NCBI RefSeq assembly: GCF_900102165.1 | Contig: NZ_FNBD01000001.1 | Coordinates: 125,701-189,700, forward strand | Source: Cellulophaga baltica | Lineage (GTDB): Bacteria; Bacteroidota; Bacteroidia; Flavobacteriales; Flavobacteriaceae | DNA: 64,000 nt | Reading direction: 5' to 3' | Shown here: piece after piece, positions 18,788-27,185 of the stretch | Layout of the letters: each line of letters begins with the position of its first letter | Position numbering within the stretch: the first letter of the stretch is position 1 | Position numbers and translations under genes: made by a program | The notes under the pieces: model-generated | Told to the model about the DNA's origin: nothing | The model's input: the letters and a program-made list of their open reading frames with translations, nothing else | Database searches by the model: none

Positions 18788-18815
18788 AAATTTACTATGC
18801 ATGCATAGTAAATTT
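18788..18815. promoter_or_regulatory. Perfect 28-bp palindrome, probable operator of etfBA
   Basis: The half-site AAATTTACTATGCA is followed exactly by its reverse complement, with no spacer. The right arm overlaps a TAAATTTG -7 element (18809-18816) that is correctly placed for etfB, 51 bp before its ATG. A dimeric regulator bound here would block RNA polymerase. The TATGCATGCATA core resembles MarR-type operators, but the regulator is not in this window and the family is inference. The site is also 98 bp from the divergent pdhB start, so it could affect both genes. Confidence 0.75.
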
Positions 18816-18867
18816 GAAAAATATTGGCTATCTTAGCAGTCTTTAGAAACATAAAATTCCATAAATA

Positions 18868-19608
18868 ATGAAAATATTAGTTTGTATAAGTAATGTTCCA
18901 GACACTACGTCTAAAATAAACTTTACGGATAATGATACAAAGTTTGACACTGCTGGTGTTCAATTTGTTATTAACCCTAATGATGAATTTGGCCTAACTA
19001 GAGCCATGTGGTTTAAAGAAAAACAAAGTGCAACAGTACATATCGCTACCGTAGGTGAAGCAAGTGTAGAACCAACCATGCGTAAAGCTCTTGCTATTGG
19101 TGCAGATGAAGCTATCCGTGTAAATGCGATACCTACAGACGGTTTTTTTGTAGCACAACAACTAGCGAATATCGCTAAAGAAGGTGCTTATGATTTAATA
19201 ATTGCGGGAAGAGAATCTATTGATTATAATGGAGGTATGGTTCCTGGAATCATGGCCAGCCTTTTAGATATCAACTTTGTGAACACGTGCATTAGTTTAG
19301 ATGTTGATGGAACAAGTGCTACGGCATTACGTGAAATTGACGGAGGAAAAGAAAAAATAGCAACAAGCTTACCTTTAATTATTGGAGGTCAAAAAGGTCT
19401 TGTAGAAGAGAGCGATTTAAGAATTCCTAATATGAGAGGAATCATGATGGCGCGTCAGAAAAAATTAACAGTAATAGAACCTATTGATGCATTAAACGCC
19501 ACTCAAGACACAAAATTCACGAAGCCCGCTGCTAAAGGAGCTGTAAAATTAGCTTCTTCTGTAGATGAATTGGTTACCTTATTGCATAACGAAGCAAAAG
19601 TAATCTAA
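18868..19608 (+). CDS. etfB: Electron transfer flavoprotein, beta subunit
   Basis: A 246-residue ETF beta (FixA-like) subunit that accepts electrons from acyl-CoA and other dehydrogenases as a heterodimer with EtfA. It begins MKILVCISNVPDTTSKI and carries the family motifs INPNDEFGLTRAM (about 36) and the AMP-binding region AGRESIDYNGGMVPG (about 112), followed by LREIDGGKEKIATSLPLIIGG. Length is typical. It is the first gene of an etfBA operon with a 65-bp gap to etfA. Regulation by the upstream palindrome is likely. Confidence 0.96.
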   Translation: MKILVCISNVPDTTSKINFTDNDTKFDTAGVQFVINPNDEFGLTRAMWFKEKQSATVHIATVGEASVEPTMRKALAIGADEAIRVNAIPTDGFFVAQQLANIAKEGAYDLIIAGRESIDYNGGMVPGIMASLLDINFVNTCISLDVDGTSATALREIDGGKEKIATSLPLIIGGQKGLVEESDLRIPNMRGIMMARQKKLTVIEPIDALNATQDTKFTKPAAKGAVKLASSVDELVTLLHNEAKVI

Positions 19609-19673
19609 CCCATAATTCTCTTTTAAGTCTAAACTAGTCTCCCTTTTCTAGGGAATAAAAAAATAATATTATT

Positions 19674-20642
19674 ATGTCAGTATTAGTATATACAGAATCT
19701 GAAAACGGAAAGTTTAAGAAAAATGCTTTTGAAGTTGCCTCTTATGCTGCCGAAGTTGCAAAACAAATGGGAACTACTGCTACAGCAGTTTCTTTCAACG
19801 CTACTGAAAATGAAAGCTTAGGTACCTATGGTATCTCAAAAGTATTAAACATTAGCAATGACACTCTAAAAACATTCAACGCAAAAGCATATGCAAACAG
19901 CATTCACCAGGCCGTTGAAAAAGAAGGCGCTAAAGTTATTATTTTAAGCTCAAGCACCGATACTAAATATTTAGCTCCTTTATTAGCTGGATACTTAAAA
20001 GCAGGTTACGTTCCTAATGTCGTAGCTGCTCCAGAAAGCACTTCGCCATTTACCGTAAAAAGAACGGCTTTTAGTAACAAGGGATTCGCTTTTTCTGAAA
20101 TAAGCACCGACGTTAAAATTATAGGCGTTTCTAACAACTCTTTTGGTATCCATGAAAATGGTACTACAGCAGCTGTAGAAGCTTTTGATGCTGCTGTTAG
20201 TGATGCTGATTTTGCTACAAAATCTGTAGAAATTGATAAAGTTGTTGGTAAAGCAACAATAGCAGACGCAGACATCGTAGTTTCTGCAGGTAGAGGAATG
20301 AAAGGTCCAGAAAACTGGGGAATGATAGAAGAGTTAGCAGAGGTACTTGGTGCAGCTACCGCTTGTTCTAAACCTGTATCTGATTTAGGATGGAGACCTC
20401 ATGGAGAGCATGTGGGTCAAACTGGTAAACCGGTAGCGAGTAATTTATACATTGCTATTGGTATTTCTGGAGCTATACAGCATTTAGCAGGGGTAAGCTC
20501 TTCTAAAGTAAAAGTGGTGATTAATTCTGATCCAGAAGCACCATTTTTCAAAGCAGCAGATTACGGTATTGTAGGTGATGCTTTTGAAGTTGTACCTCAA
20601 TTAATCGAAAAATTAAAAGAATTTAAAGCTCAAAACGCTTAA
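19674..20642 (+). CDS. etfA: Electron transfer flavoprotein, alpha subunit
   Basis: A 322-residue ETF alpha (FixB-like) subunit, which holds FAD and docks with EtfB. The FAD domain is clear: VVSAGRGMKGPENW (about 202), CSKPVSDLGWRPHGEHVGQTG (about 232), and the signature NSDPEAPFFKAADYGIVGD (about 284). The N-terminal domain binds EtfB. It follows etfB on the same strand and is co-transcribed. A large hairpin follows its stop codon. The heterodimer links fatty-acid or amino-acid oxidation to the quinone pool through an ETF dehydrogenase encoded elsewhere. Confidence 0.97.
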   Translation: MSVLVYTESENGKFKKNAFEVASYAAEVAKQMGTTATAVSFNATENESLGTYGISKVLNISNDTLKTFNAKAYANSIHQAVEKEGAKVIILSSSTDTKYLAPLLAGYLKAGYVPNVVAAPESTSPFTVKRTAFSNKGFAFSEISTDVKIIGVSNNSFGIHENGTTAAVEAFDAAVSDADFATKSVEIDKVVGKATIADADIVVSAGRGMKGPENWGMIEELAEVLGAATACSKPVSDLGWRPHGEHVGQTGKPVASNLYIAIGISGAIQHLAGVSSSKVKVVINSDPEAPFFKAADYGIVGDAFEVVPQLIEKLKEFKAQNA

Positions 20643-20666
20643 TTTTTGTTAAATTGTGCCTCTTAA

Positions 20667-20714
20667 AAGGGCTGTTTAAATATATAGGTCTTGCCTTTTA
20701 TTTAAACAGCCCTT
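20667..20714. other. Large hairpin after etfA
   Basis: A perfect 15-bp inverted repeat, AAGGGCTGTTTAAAT (20667-20681) with ATTTAAACAGCCCTT (20700-20714), has an 18-nt loop. There is no T-run after either arm, so it is not a classical terminator. It could protect the 3' end of the etfBA mRNA or lie in the leader of the next gene, whose ATG is 18 bp on. Confidence 0.7.
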
Positions 20715-20732
20715 AGCGTTTACTTAATATTT

Positions 20733-21362
20733 ATGAGCTTAGTTAGATTAAAAATAAAGGGGATATCTTATAGTCAGACGCAAAATGGTGCGTATGCCCT
20801 AATATTGAATGAAGTTGAAGGCGACCGAAAGTTGCCTATTGTAATTGGTGCTTTTGAAGCTCAATCCATAGCTATTGCCTTAGAAAAAGAAATAAAACCT
20901 CCTAGACCCTTAACACACGATCTTTTCAAAAACTTTGCAGATCGGTTTGATATTGTGGTAAAACAAGTGATCATACATAAACTTGTAGACGGTGTTTTCT
21001 ATTCTAGTATTATCTGTGAGCGCGACAAAATTGAAGAAATAATTGATGCTAGAACTAGTGATGCCATTGCACTGGCCCTACGTTTCAATGCTCCAATTTT
21101 TACTTATAAAACCATTTTAGACAAAGCAGGTATCTTTTTAAAATTCTCAAGTAAGGATAAAGAAGACGAAAACGCTGATGACAGTATCATGGTCAATGAA
21201 ATTTTACAAGAAGGCGAAACTGTAGAGATTACAGGATCTGCCTCTGATGGCTATTCTGAGCTTTCTATTGAAGAGCTCTACAAAGAATTAGAAAATGCAG
21301 TCACCAGTGAAAACTATGAAAAAGCTGCCAAATTAAGGGATGAAATTTCCAAACGCCAATAA
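20733..21362 (+). CDS. Bifunctional nuclease family protein (DUF151) with UvrB/UvrC motif
   Basis: A 209-residue cytoplasmic protein. Residues 1-130 form the BFN/DUF151 domain (VRLKIKGISYS at the start, LPIVIGAFEAQSIAIALE near 35, ARTSDAIALALRFNAPIF near 108). A C-terminal UvrB/UvrC-type helical hairpin follows (ELYKELENAVTSENYEKAAKLRDEI, 178-205). Related plant and archaeal proteins show RNase/DNase activity, but the bacterial role is unsettled. Together with the next gene, a nucleoside transporter 24 bp downstream, it may form a small operon linking nucleic-acid breakdown with nucleoside uptake; that link is inference. Confidence 0.9.
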   Translation: MSLVRLKIKGISYSQTQNGAYALILNEVEGDRKLPIVIGAFEAQSIAIALEKEIKPPRPLTHDLFKNFADRFDIVVKQVIIHKLVDGVFYSSIICERDKIEEIIDARTSDAIALALRFNAPIFTYKTILDKAGIFLKFSSKDKEDENADDSIMVNEILQEGETVEITGSASDGYSELSIEELYKELENAVTSENYEKAAKLRDEISKRQ

Positions 21363-21386
21363 TTACTTTATTTTAATTTTATTTTG

Positions 21387-22853
21387 ATGAAAAAAAGCCT
21401 TTGGTTAACGCTAATTATATTACTATTAGCCCTCCCTATATTTGCCCAAGAAATTACCCCATTAGATACTATAACATCATCTATAGACACGAGCACTATA
21501 AATGATATTACTCCTACCGCATTAAACACCCCTAGCATACGCCCAAATGAAGGGTTTACCCTGAATAGCCTTTTTAGAGGTCTATTAGGGATGGTCTCTT
21601 TAATCTTAGTTTCTTTCCTATTCAGTGCAAACAGAAAAGCAATTAATTGGAAAACAGTTGGGATTGGTTTAGGCCTGCAGGTAATCATCGCTATTGGTGT
21701 TTTAAAAGTTCCATTTATTCAATACATTTTTGATAAGATTGGTAAACTTTTTGTAAAAGTTTTAGAATTTACCACGGCTGGTAGTAAATTTTTATTTGAA
21801 GGCCTTGTTGTTGATATGGATACCTTCGGATTCATATTTGCTTTTCAAGTACTACCCACCATTATCTTCTTTTCTGCTTTAACTTCTGTGCTATTTTATT
21901 TAGGCATCATCCAGAAAGTAGTAAAGGTTTTAGCTTGGATGTTAACCAAAACCTTAGGTATTTCAGGAGCAGAAAGTTTAAGTGTTGCCGGAAACATATT
22001 TTTAGGACAAACAGAAGCTCCCTTATTGATTAAGGCCTATTTAGAGAAAATGAATAAGTCCGAAATCTTATTAGTTATGATTGGTGGTATGGCAACCGTT
22101 GCCGGCGCTGTTTTAGCGGCATATATAGGATTCTTAGGTGGAGATGATGAAATACTTCGCTTACAATTTGCAAAGCACCTTTTAGCAGCCTCTGTAATGG
22201 CAGCTCCTGGAGCAATTGTAATTTCTAAAATACTATATCCACAAACCGAAGCTGTAAATACCGATGTACATGTATCTACTGAAAAGATTGGATCCAACTT
22301 TTTAGATGCTATTGCTAATGGAACTACAGAAGGTTTAAAGCTTGCTGTTAACGTAGGAGCGATGCTTCTGGTTTTCGTTGCTTTTATTGCTATGATAAAT
22401 TGGGTATTTGGAGAGCTTGGAGATTTCACTCATTTAAATGGTTGGATTGCAGCAAACTCTTCATACGAAAAGCTATCGCTTGAATCTATCTTAGGGACCA
22501 TTTTCGCCCCATTAATGTGGCTTATTGGGATTGCTAAAGAAGATGTTATGCTCATGGGGCAACTGCTAGGAATAAAATTAGCCGCAAGTGAATTTATTGG
22601 ATACATACAACTTGCCGATTTGAAAGATGCTACAAATGGCATTCATTTCACCTATAACAAATCTGTAATTATGGCTACTTATATGCTTTGCGGATTTGCG
22701 AATTTTGCATCTATTGGAATTCAAATTGGAGGTATTGGGTCTTTAGCTCCAGGACAACGCAAAACACTTTCTGAGTTTGGACTTAAAGCAGTTCTAGGAG
22801 GATCTTTAGCTTCTTTACTTTCTGCAACTATTGCAGGGATGATTCTAGGATAA
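21387..22853 (+). CDS. Concentrative nucleoside transporter (CNT/NupC family)
   Basis: A 488-residue inner-membrane symporter for nucleosides. An unusual hydrophobic N-terminus ending in FAQ (about residue 20) and a Ser/Thr-rich stretch precede the transporter core, which starts near residue 60. CNT signatures include GQTEAPLLIKAYLEKMNKSE (about 210), GGMATVAGAVLAAYIGFLGG (about 230) and GFANFASIGIQIGG (about 442). The ATG at 21387 is used, since the codon before it is TTG. The N-terminal leader looks like a signal peptide, which is common in Bacteroidota CNTs. It could supply substrates to the deoxynucleoside kinases found elsewhere in the window. Confidence 0.93.
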   Translation: MKKSLWLTLIILLLALPIFAQEITPLDTITSSIDTSTINDITPTALNTPSIRPNEGFTLNSLFRGLLGMVSLILVSFLFSANRKAINWKTVGIGLGLQVIIAIGVLKVPFIQYIFDKIGKLFVKVLEFTTAGSKFLFEGLVVDMDTFGFIFAFQVLPTIIFFSALTSVLFYLGIIQKVVKVLAWMLTKTLGISGAESLSVAGNIFLGQTEAPLLIKAYLEKMNKSEILLVMIGGMATVAGAVLAAYIGFLGGDDEILRLQFAKHLLAASVMAAPGAIVISKILYPQTEAVNTDVHVSTEKIGSNFLDAIANGTTEGLKLAVNVGAMLLVFVAFIAMINWVFGELGDFTHLNGWIAANSSYEKLSLESILGTIFAPLMWLIGIAKEDVMLMGQLLGIKLAASEFIGYIQLADLKDATNGIHFTYNKSVIMATYMLCGFANFASIGIQIGGIGSLAPGQRKTLSEFGLKAVLGGSLASLLSATIAGMILG

Positions 22854-22944
22854 TTCATTATCAAAACGGATAAATCCTAAAAAAATAGACGAAGCCATGA
22901 ATTCTATTTATTTTTAAAATAGAATCACATTCCGTTTGATTTCT

Positions 22945-22952
22945 TATTTTTG
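22945..22952 (+). promoter_or_regulatory. Candidate -7 element of the thyA promoter
   Basis: TATTTTTG fits TAnnTTTG and lies 46 bp upstream of the thyA ATG. No good -33 TTG at standard spacing. Confidence 0.45.
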
Positions 22953-22998
22953 ATTTCAGATAAGCGTTCACAGCAATTACATAAGTTACCGTACTATT

Positions 22999-23823
22999 AT
23001 GAAACAATATCACGATTTATTAAACCATGTTCTAGAAACAGGAAATCAAAAAGGCGACCGTACAGGTACGGGAACTAAGAGTGTTTTTGGATATCAAATG
23101 CGTTTTGATCTAAGTGAAGGTTTTCCTATGGTAACCACCAAAAAACTACATTTAAAATCTATAATCTATGAATTGCTTTGGTTCTTAAAAGGGGATACCA
23201 ATATTGATTATTTAAAAGAAAATGGCGTACGTATTTGGAATGAATGGGCTGATGAAAAAGGCGATTTAGGTCCTGTTTATGGACACCAATGGCGTAATTG
23301 GAATAGCGAAGAAATAGATCAAATAAAGGAGGTAGTTGAGACACTAAAAAACAATCCAAACAGTAGAAGAATGCTTATCTCTGCTTGGAACCCAAGTGTG
23401 TTACCAGATACCACCAAATCCTTCTCTGAAAATGTTGCCAACGGAAAAGCCGCTTTACCACCATGCCATGCGTTCTTCCAGTTTTATGTTGCTGATGGCA
23501 AATTATCCTGTCAATTATACCAACGTAGTGCAGATATATTTTTAGGCGTCCCTTTCAATATCGCCTCTTATGCTTTATTCACCATGATGATGGCACAAGC
23601 CTGCGGTTATGAGGCAGGAGATTTCATACACACTTTTGGTGATGCTCATATCTATAATAACCATATGGATCAGGTTGCGCTGCAATTAAGTAGGGATCCG
23701 AAACCATTACCAAAAATGGTTCTAAATCCAGCAGTGAAGAATATCTTTGATTTTAAATTTGAAGACTTTACCTTAGTAGATTATAATCCGCACCCACACA
23801 TCAAAGGCGTGGTTGCTATATAA
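22999..23823 (+). CDS. thyA: Thymidylate synthase
   Basis: A 274-residue ThyA that methylates dUMP to dTMP with methylene-tetrahydrofolate, producing dihydrofolate. It has [23 protein letters not shown] (split, about 21-45), the catalytic Cys in [10 protein letters not shown] (about 156), [17 protein letters not shown] (about 176) and the C-terminal [10 protein letters not shown], with the carboxy-terminal Ile typical of the family. Length is normal. FolA, which recycles dihydrofolate, is encoded 3.4 kb downstream on the same strand, with four other genes between. Confidence 0.98.
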   Translation: MKQYHDLLNHVLETGNQKGDRTGTGTKSVFGYQMRFDLSEGFPMVTTKKLHLKSIIYELLWFLKGDTNIDYLKENGVRIWNEWADEKGDLGPVYGHQWRNWNSEEIDQIKEVVETLKNNPNSRRMLISAWNPSVLPDTTKSFSENVANGKAALPPCHAFFQFYVADGKLSCQLYQRSADIFLGVPFNIASYALFTMMMAQACGYEAGDFIHTFGDAHIYNNHMDQVALQLSRDPKPLPKMVLNPAVKNIFDFKFEDFTLVDYNPHPHIKGVVAI

Positions 23824-23830
23824 CTACACC

Positions 23831-24289
23831 ATGAAAAAAATCTATGCATTCCTTCTATTATTCCTATCTCTTCAATACGCAGCAATAGCACAACAAGAAA
23901 TAAGCATCCAAGAAGTTGAAGAGGACGGCGCAATTCAGGAAATTCCCTTTATCGTTTTAGATCAAGCCCCCATCTACCCAGGTTGCGAAAGTGAAGACAT
24001 TCCAGATAAAACAGCTTGTTTTCAGCAAAAATTATACGATCATATTAGCGCAAACTTCAGGTATCCCGAGGAAGCTAAAAAAGAAAACATTCAAGGGCAT
24101 GTTTTTTGTGGATTCTTAATCGATGAAACAGGAAAAATAACGAACATAACTGTCAGAGGATCTCACGAGTTATTGGAAAATGAGGCTAGAAGAATAACGG
24201 AGTTAATCCCTAATATGCTAGCACCTGCTCAACATGGAGGCAAAATTGTTAGAACTCCATACTCTCTTCCATTAACCTTTAAACTCTAA
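23831..24289 (+). CDS. Exported TonB C-terminal-domain protein
   Basis: A 152-residue protein with a signal peptide to AIAQQ (about residue 20) followed by a TonB C-terminal fold: PIYPGCES (about 50), ACFQQKLYDHISANFRYPEEAKKENIQGHVFCGFLIDETGK. It lacks the membrane anchor and proline-rich spacer of a real TonB, so it is probably a free periplasmic domain. The ATG at 23831 (MKKIYAF) gives a proper signal peptide; an upstream start at 23813 overlaps thyA and does not. The next gene carries two related domains. Many Bacteroidota encode such TonB-C proteins, and their function is not known. Confidence 0.85.
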   Translation: MKKIYAFLLLFLSLQYAAIAQQEISIQEVEEDGAIQEIPFIVLDQAPIYPGCESEDIPDKTACFQQKLYDHISANFRYPEEAKKENIQGHVFCGFLIDETGKITNITVRGSHELLENEARRITELIPNMLAPAQHGGKIVRTPYSLPLTFKL

Positions 24290-24295
24290 TCTAAC

Positions 24296-25144
24296 ATGAA
24301 GACCAATTTCTTACGCGTAGCCATAGTACTTATCTCTTTCAATGCTCTATCACAAACTACAGATTATAACCCTTTTTCAGAAAACAACTTTGCAAACTTT
24401 AAGGATTGCAATGCACCAACAAGTAGTGCTGCGGAAGAATGTTTTAGAAAAGTTTTGATGAAAAACTTTGACGCTTCATTTAGCTACCAGGAAGAAAAGA
24501 CAGAAACTAATACTAACGGAAGATCTGTTTATTTTAATTTTAAAGTAGATTCCATTGGCGAAATACATAAGGTTGATTTCTATGACTCTGATGATAAAAA
24601 AATCCGAGAGCCTTTAGAAAGCTCCATAGCGCAATTACCAAGAATGTTACCCCCTACAGAAGATGGCATTGAAGGCAACACCACCTTTATTTTAGAATTA
24701 AAAATTATTCCTGAGGAAAGAGCACTATTTAAAGTTGTAGATATTAAAACTAGATTTGAAAAGCCAAAAACCAAGGAAAAAGAAAACGCAGAAACCTTTG
24801 AATTTAACGTCATAGATAAAGTACCTGCATTTCCTGGTTGCGAAATAGAAATTGAGCAACAGCGAAAACAATGCTTTCAGCAAAGAATGATGAAACACAT
24901 CATGCGAAATTTTAGGTATCCAGAATTTGCACAAGAAAAAGGAATACAAGGAAGAGTATCCGTTTTATTTGTTATAGACAAAGAAGGTAATATAACAGGT
25001 ATAAAAACCAGAGGTTCCCATCCTGTAATGGAGTTAGAAGCAAGGAGAATTATCTCTAAACTACCTCAAATGGAGCCCGGAGAACAAGGTGGAAAACCTG
25101 TTAAGGTTCCCTTCTCTCTCCCTATTACATTTAGACTCGAATAG
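24296..25144 (+). CDS. Exported protein with two TonB C-terminal-like domains
   Basis: A 282-residue protein with a signal peptide to NALSQ (about residue 20). A degenerate first TonB-C-like repeat spans about 30-145 (FKDCNAP, EECFRKVLMKNFDASF, PLESSIAQLPRMLPP). A well-preserved second one spans about 165-282 (PAFPGCEIE, QCFQQRMMKHIMRNFRYPEFAQEKGIQGRVSVLF). The second repeat resembles the protein encoded 6 bp upstream, so the pair probably arose by tandem duplication. Paired cysteines in PGCE and CFQQ are kept and may form a disulfide. There is no membrane anchor. A strong terminator follows. Confidence 0.83.
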   Translation: MKTNFLRVAIVLISFNALSQTTDYNPFSENNFANFKDCNAPTSSAAEECFRKVLMKNFDASFSYQEEKTETNTNGRSVYFNFKVDSIGEIHKVDFYDSDDKKIREPLESSIAQLPRMLPPTEDGIEGNTTFILELKIIPEERALFKVVDIKTRFEKPKTKEKENAETFEFNVIDKVPAFPGCEIEIEQQRKQCFQQRMMKHIMRNFRYPEFAQEKGIQGRVSVLFVIDKEGNITGIKTRGSHPVMELEARRIISKLPQMEPGEQGGKPVKVPFSLPITFRLE

Positions 25145-25150
25145 CATACA

Positions 25151-25184
25151 AAAAAGGCCGAAACAAATTTGTTTCGGCCTTTTT
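25151..25184. terminator. Bidirectional terminator between convergent genes
   Basis: A perfect 17-bp inverted repeat (AAAAAGGCCGAAACAAA with its complement) has T-runs on both strands. It serves the TonB-C gene (plus) and the E-set protein gene (minus). Confidence 0.95.
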
Positions 25185-25205
25185 GTATAAAATAAAATAA
25201 GATAA

Positions 25206-25502
25206 TTACAATTCTAAAACAGCATTCTCTGCTCCAGCAAAATCATTCCATTGGTACCGGTCTGCCTCTGCGTCATTCACATAAGTATCATCAATAAGGT
25301 ACCTAAATTCATAAGATGCTTCCTTCGGTAAATCCATAGTACCTTTAAAAGTACCATTCTTTAATTTTCTTAAAGTTCCTTTTTTAGGATTCCAATTATT
25401 GAAATCTCCTACTACATAAACCTTAGAAGCCTCTTCTGCTGGCACTGTAAAAGTTACTTTACATACCGGCTTACTTTTTAAATACTGTTTTGTGATAGCC
25501 AT
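25206..25502 (-). CDS. Small isoamylase early-set (CBM48/AMPK-type glycogen-binding) domain protein
   Basis: A 98-residue protein made of one early-set/CBM48-like domain. KVTFTVPAEEASKVYVVGDFNNWNP (19-43) has the conserved GDFNNWNP, followed by TLRKLKNGTFKGTMDLPKEASYEFRYLIDD, the pattern seen in glycogen-branching enzymes and AMPK beta subunits. There is no signal peptide or catalytic domain. It could bind glycogen or another glucan, or act as an adaptor. It stands as a single gene. Identification of the fold is solid; any function is inference. Confidence 0.88.
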   Translation of the reverse strand: MAITKQYLKSKPVCKVTFTVPAEEASKVYVVGDFNNWNPKKGTLRKLKNGTFKGTMDLPKEASYEFRYLIDDTYVNDAEADRYQWNDFAGAENAVLEL

Positions 25503-25651
25503 AGCGTTTTCATTTAAGTTCTATACAAAGCAAATCAATATATAATTGATAAACAATAAGTTAACGACGATTTATCAAATTGGTAAATTTACATTTACAA
25601 AAAATTAGAATTCTCAATTAAATGTAGGAATTTTTTGTATTTACAAAGTCT

Positions 25652-26740
25652 TTACATCTGTTTTTTTATGACATTTATAACTTTAGAAACATTTTTCAAG
25701 GTATTATAAAAATGAAAACTAAGTCGTATACCCTCTCCACGTTGTGAACAGATAATATCATTATTAAGTAATGCATCAAATAATTTCTGATTGCCTTTAA
25801 TATTAAAGATAGTGCTATGATTTCCTCTAGACACTACAATATCCTCTAATAGATTTAATTTAGTAAACTCTTGGAATGCAAATTCACTCAGCGCTTTATT
25901 TGTTTCCCCAATCGTTTTCATACCTACCCGAGATAAAAAATCAAGTGAACATTTTAAACTTCCAAAACTTAAAGTGTCCAAATGCCCTGGTTCAAAATGC
26001 TTAATAAAATCAATATGTTCAAATCCATCTACATCTCCATCAGCCGAATTAAATCCTGCACTTTTTAATTTAAAAATACTTTTCACATGGTCTTTGAAAA
26101 GCATAAATCCGTTTCCACTACCAGCTAACAACCATTTATAAGCGCTTGCTCCCAATACATCAATAGCGGAATTATCAAAATCAAAATCTTCCGTACCACA
26201 GAATTGAGTTCCATCGGCAATAATTAATAATTCTGGAAATTCTACTTTAAGTTTAGCAAGAAAATCCAAATCGATCTTAATCCCGTTTACCCATTGCACA
26301 ATACTAATTGCTAAAACGGTAATATTCTCTGATTTAATTTTTTCTATAATTTTTTGTTCTAAATTTTCTTGAAGTATCGCTACGTAGTGCACATCAAAAC
26401 CACGGCTCATAAACGGCCATTTAAGAGACGGGTAATCATCATCCAATAACAATACCTTATTTGAAGTATCTAAGCCTTCTAAAAGCATATTCATTCCTAA
26501 TGAGAAATTCTGAACCAAAGCTACATTCTCATTTTTACAGTTGAAAAAAGTTCCCACAGTGGCTCTCACCTGTGCTATTAACTTTGCAGCTTTAAGTTTA
26601 AAATTACTACCTCCAATTAAATAGTCTAAATCATGTTCTTGCCGCCAATCTAAAAGGCCATCATACATAATTCCGTATGCAGCAGTATTCACATAAATAG
26701 ATTGGTCTAAAATTGGAAACTCTTTAATTATCTTTTGCAT
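25652..26740 (-). CDS. PLP-dependent aminotransferase class V-fold protein
   Basis: A 362-residue protein of the class V aminotransferase/cysteine desulfurase superfamily. The PLP lysine is in GASAYKWLLAGSGNGFML (about 219), after the aspartate in LLIIADGTQFCG (about 174). The N-terminal YVNTAAYGIM and the C-terminal EGIRLSFHFYNT fit the isopenicillin-N-epimerase/selenocysteine-lyase subgroup. There is no IscS/SufS partner nearby, so I do not assign it to Fe-S assembly. It is divergent from the 2TM-domain gene. The substrate is unknown. Confidence 0.85.
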   Translation of the reverse strand: MQKIIKEFPILDQSIYVNTAAYGIMYDGLLDWRQEHDLDYLIGGSNFKLKAAKLIAQVRATVGTFFNCKNENVALVQNFSLGMNMLLEGLDTSNKVLLLDDDYPSLKWPFMSRGFDVHYVAILQENLEQKIIEKIKSENITVLAISIVQWVNGIKIDLDFLAKLKVEFPELLIIADGTQFCGTEDFDFDNSAIDVLGASAYKWLLAGSGNGFMLFKDHVKSIFKLKSAGFNSADGDVDGFEHIDFIKHFEPGHLDTLSFGSLKCSLDFLSRVGMKTIGETNKALSEFAFQEFTKLNLLEDIVVSRGNHSTIFNIKGNQKLFDALLNNDIICSQRGEGIRLSFHFYNTLKNVSKVINVIKKQM

Positions 26741-26795
26741 GATGATCTCTTGAAATAGGATTATACTATCTTTGTTAGTAAAGATACTAATTGAG

Positions 26796-27185
26796 ATGTT
26801 TTCAAAAGCTAAAAAAGATTCGGAAATAAATTTGGAACAGCATGAACTACTAGAACATGCACAAGTACGTATTAAGCAAAAGAAGCGCCTTTATGCGCAT
26901 TTTATTATCTTTTTAGTAGGAAGTGTTTTTTTGGTATTAATCAATAAAATTCTAAAATACGGCGATACCTATAACTGGTTTATTTGGGCTATTACCTTTT
27001 GGGCCTTTCTATTTATAATGCATCTTATCAATGTATTTGTCACCCAAAAATTTATGGGTGTAGATTGGGAACGCAGTCAACGAGAAAAATTAGTAAAAAA
27101 ACAAAAACTTAGGATTTCAGAATTACAGAAAGAAATAGAAACAGATTTCCCTATTTCTCAAATTAATAAAAAAAAAGAAGATTGA
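26796..27185 (+). CDS. 2TM domain-containing membrane protein
   Basis: A 129-residue protein with a charged N-terminal helix, then two hydrophobic segments (HFIIFLVGSVFLVLIN and WFIWAITFWAFLFIMHLIN, about 34-49 and 62-80), then FMGVDWERSQREKLVKKQ and a basic/acidic helical tail. This layout matches the 2TM domain, also found in some Bacteroidota histidine kinases. Function unknown. The ATG at 26796 replaces an in-frame TTG at 26772. Its stop overlaps the TTG start of folA (TTGA), so the two are translationally coupled. A TATCTTTG element at 26767-26774 is a plausible promoter. Confidence 0.82.
   Translation: MFSKAKKDSEINLEQHELLEHAQVRIKQKKRLYAHFIIFLVGSVFLVLINKILKYGDTYNWFIWAITFWAFLFIMHLINVFVTQKFMGVDWERSQREKLVKKQKLRISELQKEIETDFPISQINKKKED

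Noticed and set aside
20667-20714. Classical terminator after etfA
   Set aside because: The stem is strong but neither side has a T-run and the loop is 18 nt, so I list it only as a hairpin.
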